DNA of 64,000 nucleotides from Oscillospiraceae bacterium (GTDB lineage Bacteria > Bacillota > Clostridia > Monoglobales > Monoglobaceae). Both the position numbers and the translations under genes were made by a program. How positions within the stretch are numbered: position 1 is the stretch's first letter; every line of letters starts with the position of its first letter. Location: positions 62,001-126,000 of the forward strand of contig SVKF01000003.1 of the NCBI GenBank assembly GCA_015068605.1. The letters run 5' to 3'. Under the pieces are notes generated by a model. It made no database searches. It had not been told where the DNA came from and saw nothing but the letters and a program-made list of their open reading frames with translations. Shown here piece by piece: positions 63,277 through 64,000 of this stretch.

Positions 63277-64000
63277 TTGAAAAATCAAGAAAAAACAATG
63301 GAAAAAATCGTTGCCCTTTGTAAAGGCAGAGGCTTCGTTTATCCGGGTTCCGAAATATACGGCGGATTGGCAAATACATGGGATTATGGCCCACTTGGTG
63401 TTGAGCTTAAGAACAATGTTAAAAGAGCTTGGTGGAAAAAGTTTATCCAGGAAAGCCCATACAATGTTGGGCTTGATGCCGCAATCTTAATGAACCCTGA
63501 AACATGGGTGGCTTCCGGTCATGTGGGCGGATTTTCTGACCCGCTTATGGACTGTAAGGAATGTAAGGCGAGATTCCGTGCCGATAAGCTTATTGAAGAT
63601 GCTGCAGGGGTTAGCGCTGACGGTTGGTCTGACGAGAAAATGATGGAATATATCAAGGAAAATCAACTTCCTTGTCCTGAATGCGGAAAGCATAATTTCA
63701 CGGATATTAGAAAGTTTAACCTTATGTTTAAAACTTTCCAGGGCGTTACGGAGGACTCAAAGAACGAAATCTTCTTAAGACCTGAAACTGCACAGGGTAT
63801 CTTCGTTAACTTTAAAAATGTTCAGAGAACATCAAGAAAGAAAGTTCCGTTTGGTATCGGTCAGATTGGTAAGTCCTTCAGAAACGAAATAACACCGGGT
63901 AACTTCACATTCAGAACCCGTGAGTTTGAACAGATGGAGCTTGAATTCTTCTGCAAGCCGGGCACAGACCTTGACTGGTTTATGTATTGGAAGGATTACT
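63277..64000 (+). CDS. glyS: Glycine-tRNA ligase, 5' part (partial)
   Basis: The reading frame continues past the right edge. [35 protein letters not shown], the Cys-type DCKECK and PCPECGK zinc motifs and [14 protein letters not shown] (class II motif 2 region) identify the dimeric (alpha2) GlyRS. The gene is absent from the ORF track. TTG 63277 has AAAGGGTG 8 nt upstream; ATG 63244 lacks one and would lie almost at the promoter (TATAAT near 63230). Confidence 0.95.
   Translation, partial: MKNQEKTMEKIVALCKGRGFVYPGSEIYGGLANTWDYGPLGVELKNNVKRAWWKKFIQESPYNVGLDAAILMNPETWVASGHVGGFSDPLMDCKECKARFRADKLIEDAAGVSADGWSDEKMMEYIKENQLPCPECGKHNFTDIRKFNLMFKTFQGVTEDSKNEIFLRPETAQGIFVNFKNVQRTSRKKVPFGIGQIGKSFRNEITPGNFTFRTREFEQMELEFFCKPGTDLDWFMYWKDY

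Overview
The window looks like a low-GC Gram-positive, spore-forming member of the Clostridia (Eubacteriales), probably an uncultured gut lineage. Evidence: a CtsR-controlled ctsR-mcsA-mcsB-clpC operon, a CIRCE-controlled groES-groEL, YycH/YycI, GerM-type and SpoVB-like proteins, RNase J, consensus SigA promoters, strong AGGAGG ribosome sites, SLH-domain secreted proteins and ECF-type vitamin transporters. Genus cannot be decided from the sequence alone.

Layout. 1-3837 (minus): 5' part of mnmG, a HIT hydrolase and alaS. 4020-8549: the CtsR protein-quality-control operon. 8550-10250: accessory DNA with a decayed small ORF, a compact type I toxin-antitoxin-like locus, a pseudoknotted RNA and a lipoprotein. 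10254-13914 (minus): GGGtGRT/NifU-like pair, then an SLH/NTF2-fold protein inserted next to ung and flanked by a second ung 3' end. 14149-22114 (plus): RNase J, a YbaK deacylase, a 1426-aa CoA-dehydratase-activase-like protein and citrate synthase 1. 22186-28736: flippase, VanW/G5 cell-wall protein, AI-2E exporter, Y-family polymerase with YolD. 28740-29936: a MITE-like element, tandem copies of the pseudoknotted RNA and a small lipoprotein. 30030-37248 (minus): GHL10-SLH hydrolase, a potABCD-type transporter with fused PotC-PotD, an XRE-cupin regulator and an esterase. 37677-41284: citrate synthase 2, FMN riboswitch with ribU, another copy of the RNA, murA. 41458-43891: GerM-like lipoprotein, VOC protein, rpmF, yceD, two tRNA-Val, DUF1858. 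44059-49366: radA, carD, ispDF, groESL. 49512-53253 (minus): yycI, yycH, a secreted protein and a TPR protein. 53405-57347: tRNA-Thr with a duplicated 3' end, TPP riboswitch and thiW-thiM-thiE-thiD. 57537-64000: GTP-type PEP carboxykinase, DUF4091 protein, divergent AraC regulator and HpcH-type aldolase, 5' part of glyS.

How the parts work together. Two stress regulons (CtsR, HrcA/CIRCE) are visible through their operators. Vitamin supply is riboswitch-controlled (FMN-ribU, TPP-thi salvage). Two citrate synthases and GTP-PEPCK point to anaplerotic/gluconeogenic C4 metabolism. The SLH proteins, VanW/G5, flippase and GerM fit an envelope-rich spore former.

Most interesting: four loci (9317-9538, 29157-29356, 29425-29621, 39782-39921) share one promoter-to-terminator RNA architecture. 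A long closing helix P1 encloses an A5-CGC strand that is complementary to a GCG-U5 strand lying between P1 and the terminator, which makes a pseudoknot. The helices are kept by compensatory changes although the sequences differ. I could not match this to a known family from memory. A convergent-promoter toxin/antitoxin RNA pair at 8851-9120, a repeated leader with a possible kissing loop (31815/37249) and integration-like scars at ung and tRNA-Thr are the other notable items.
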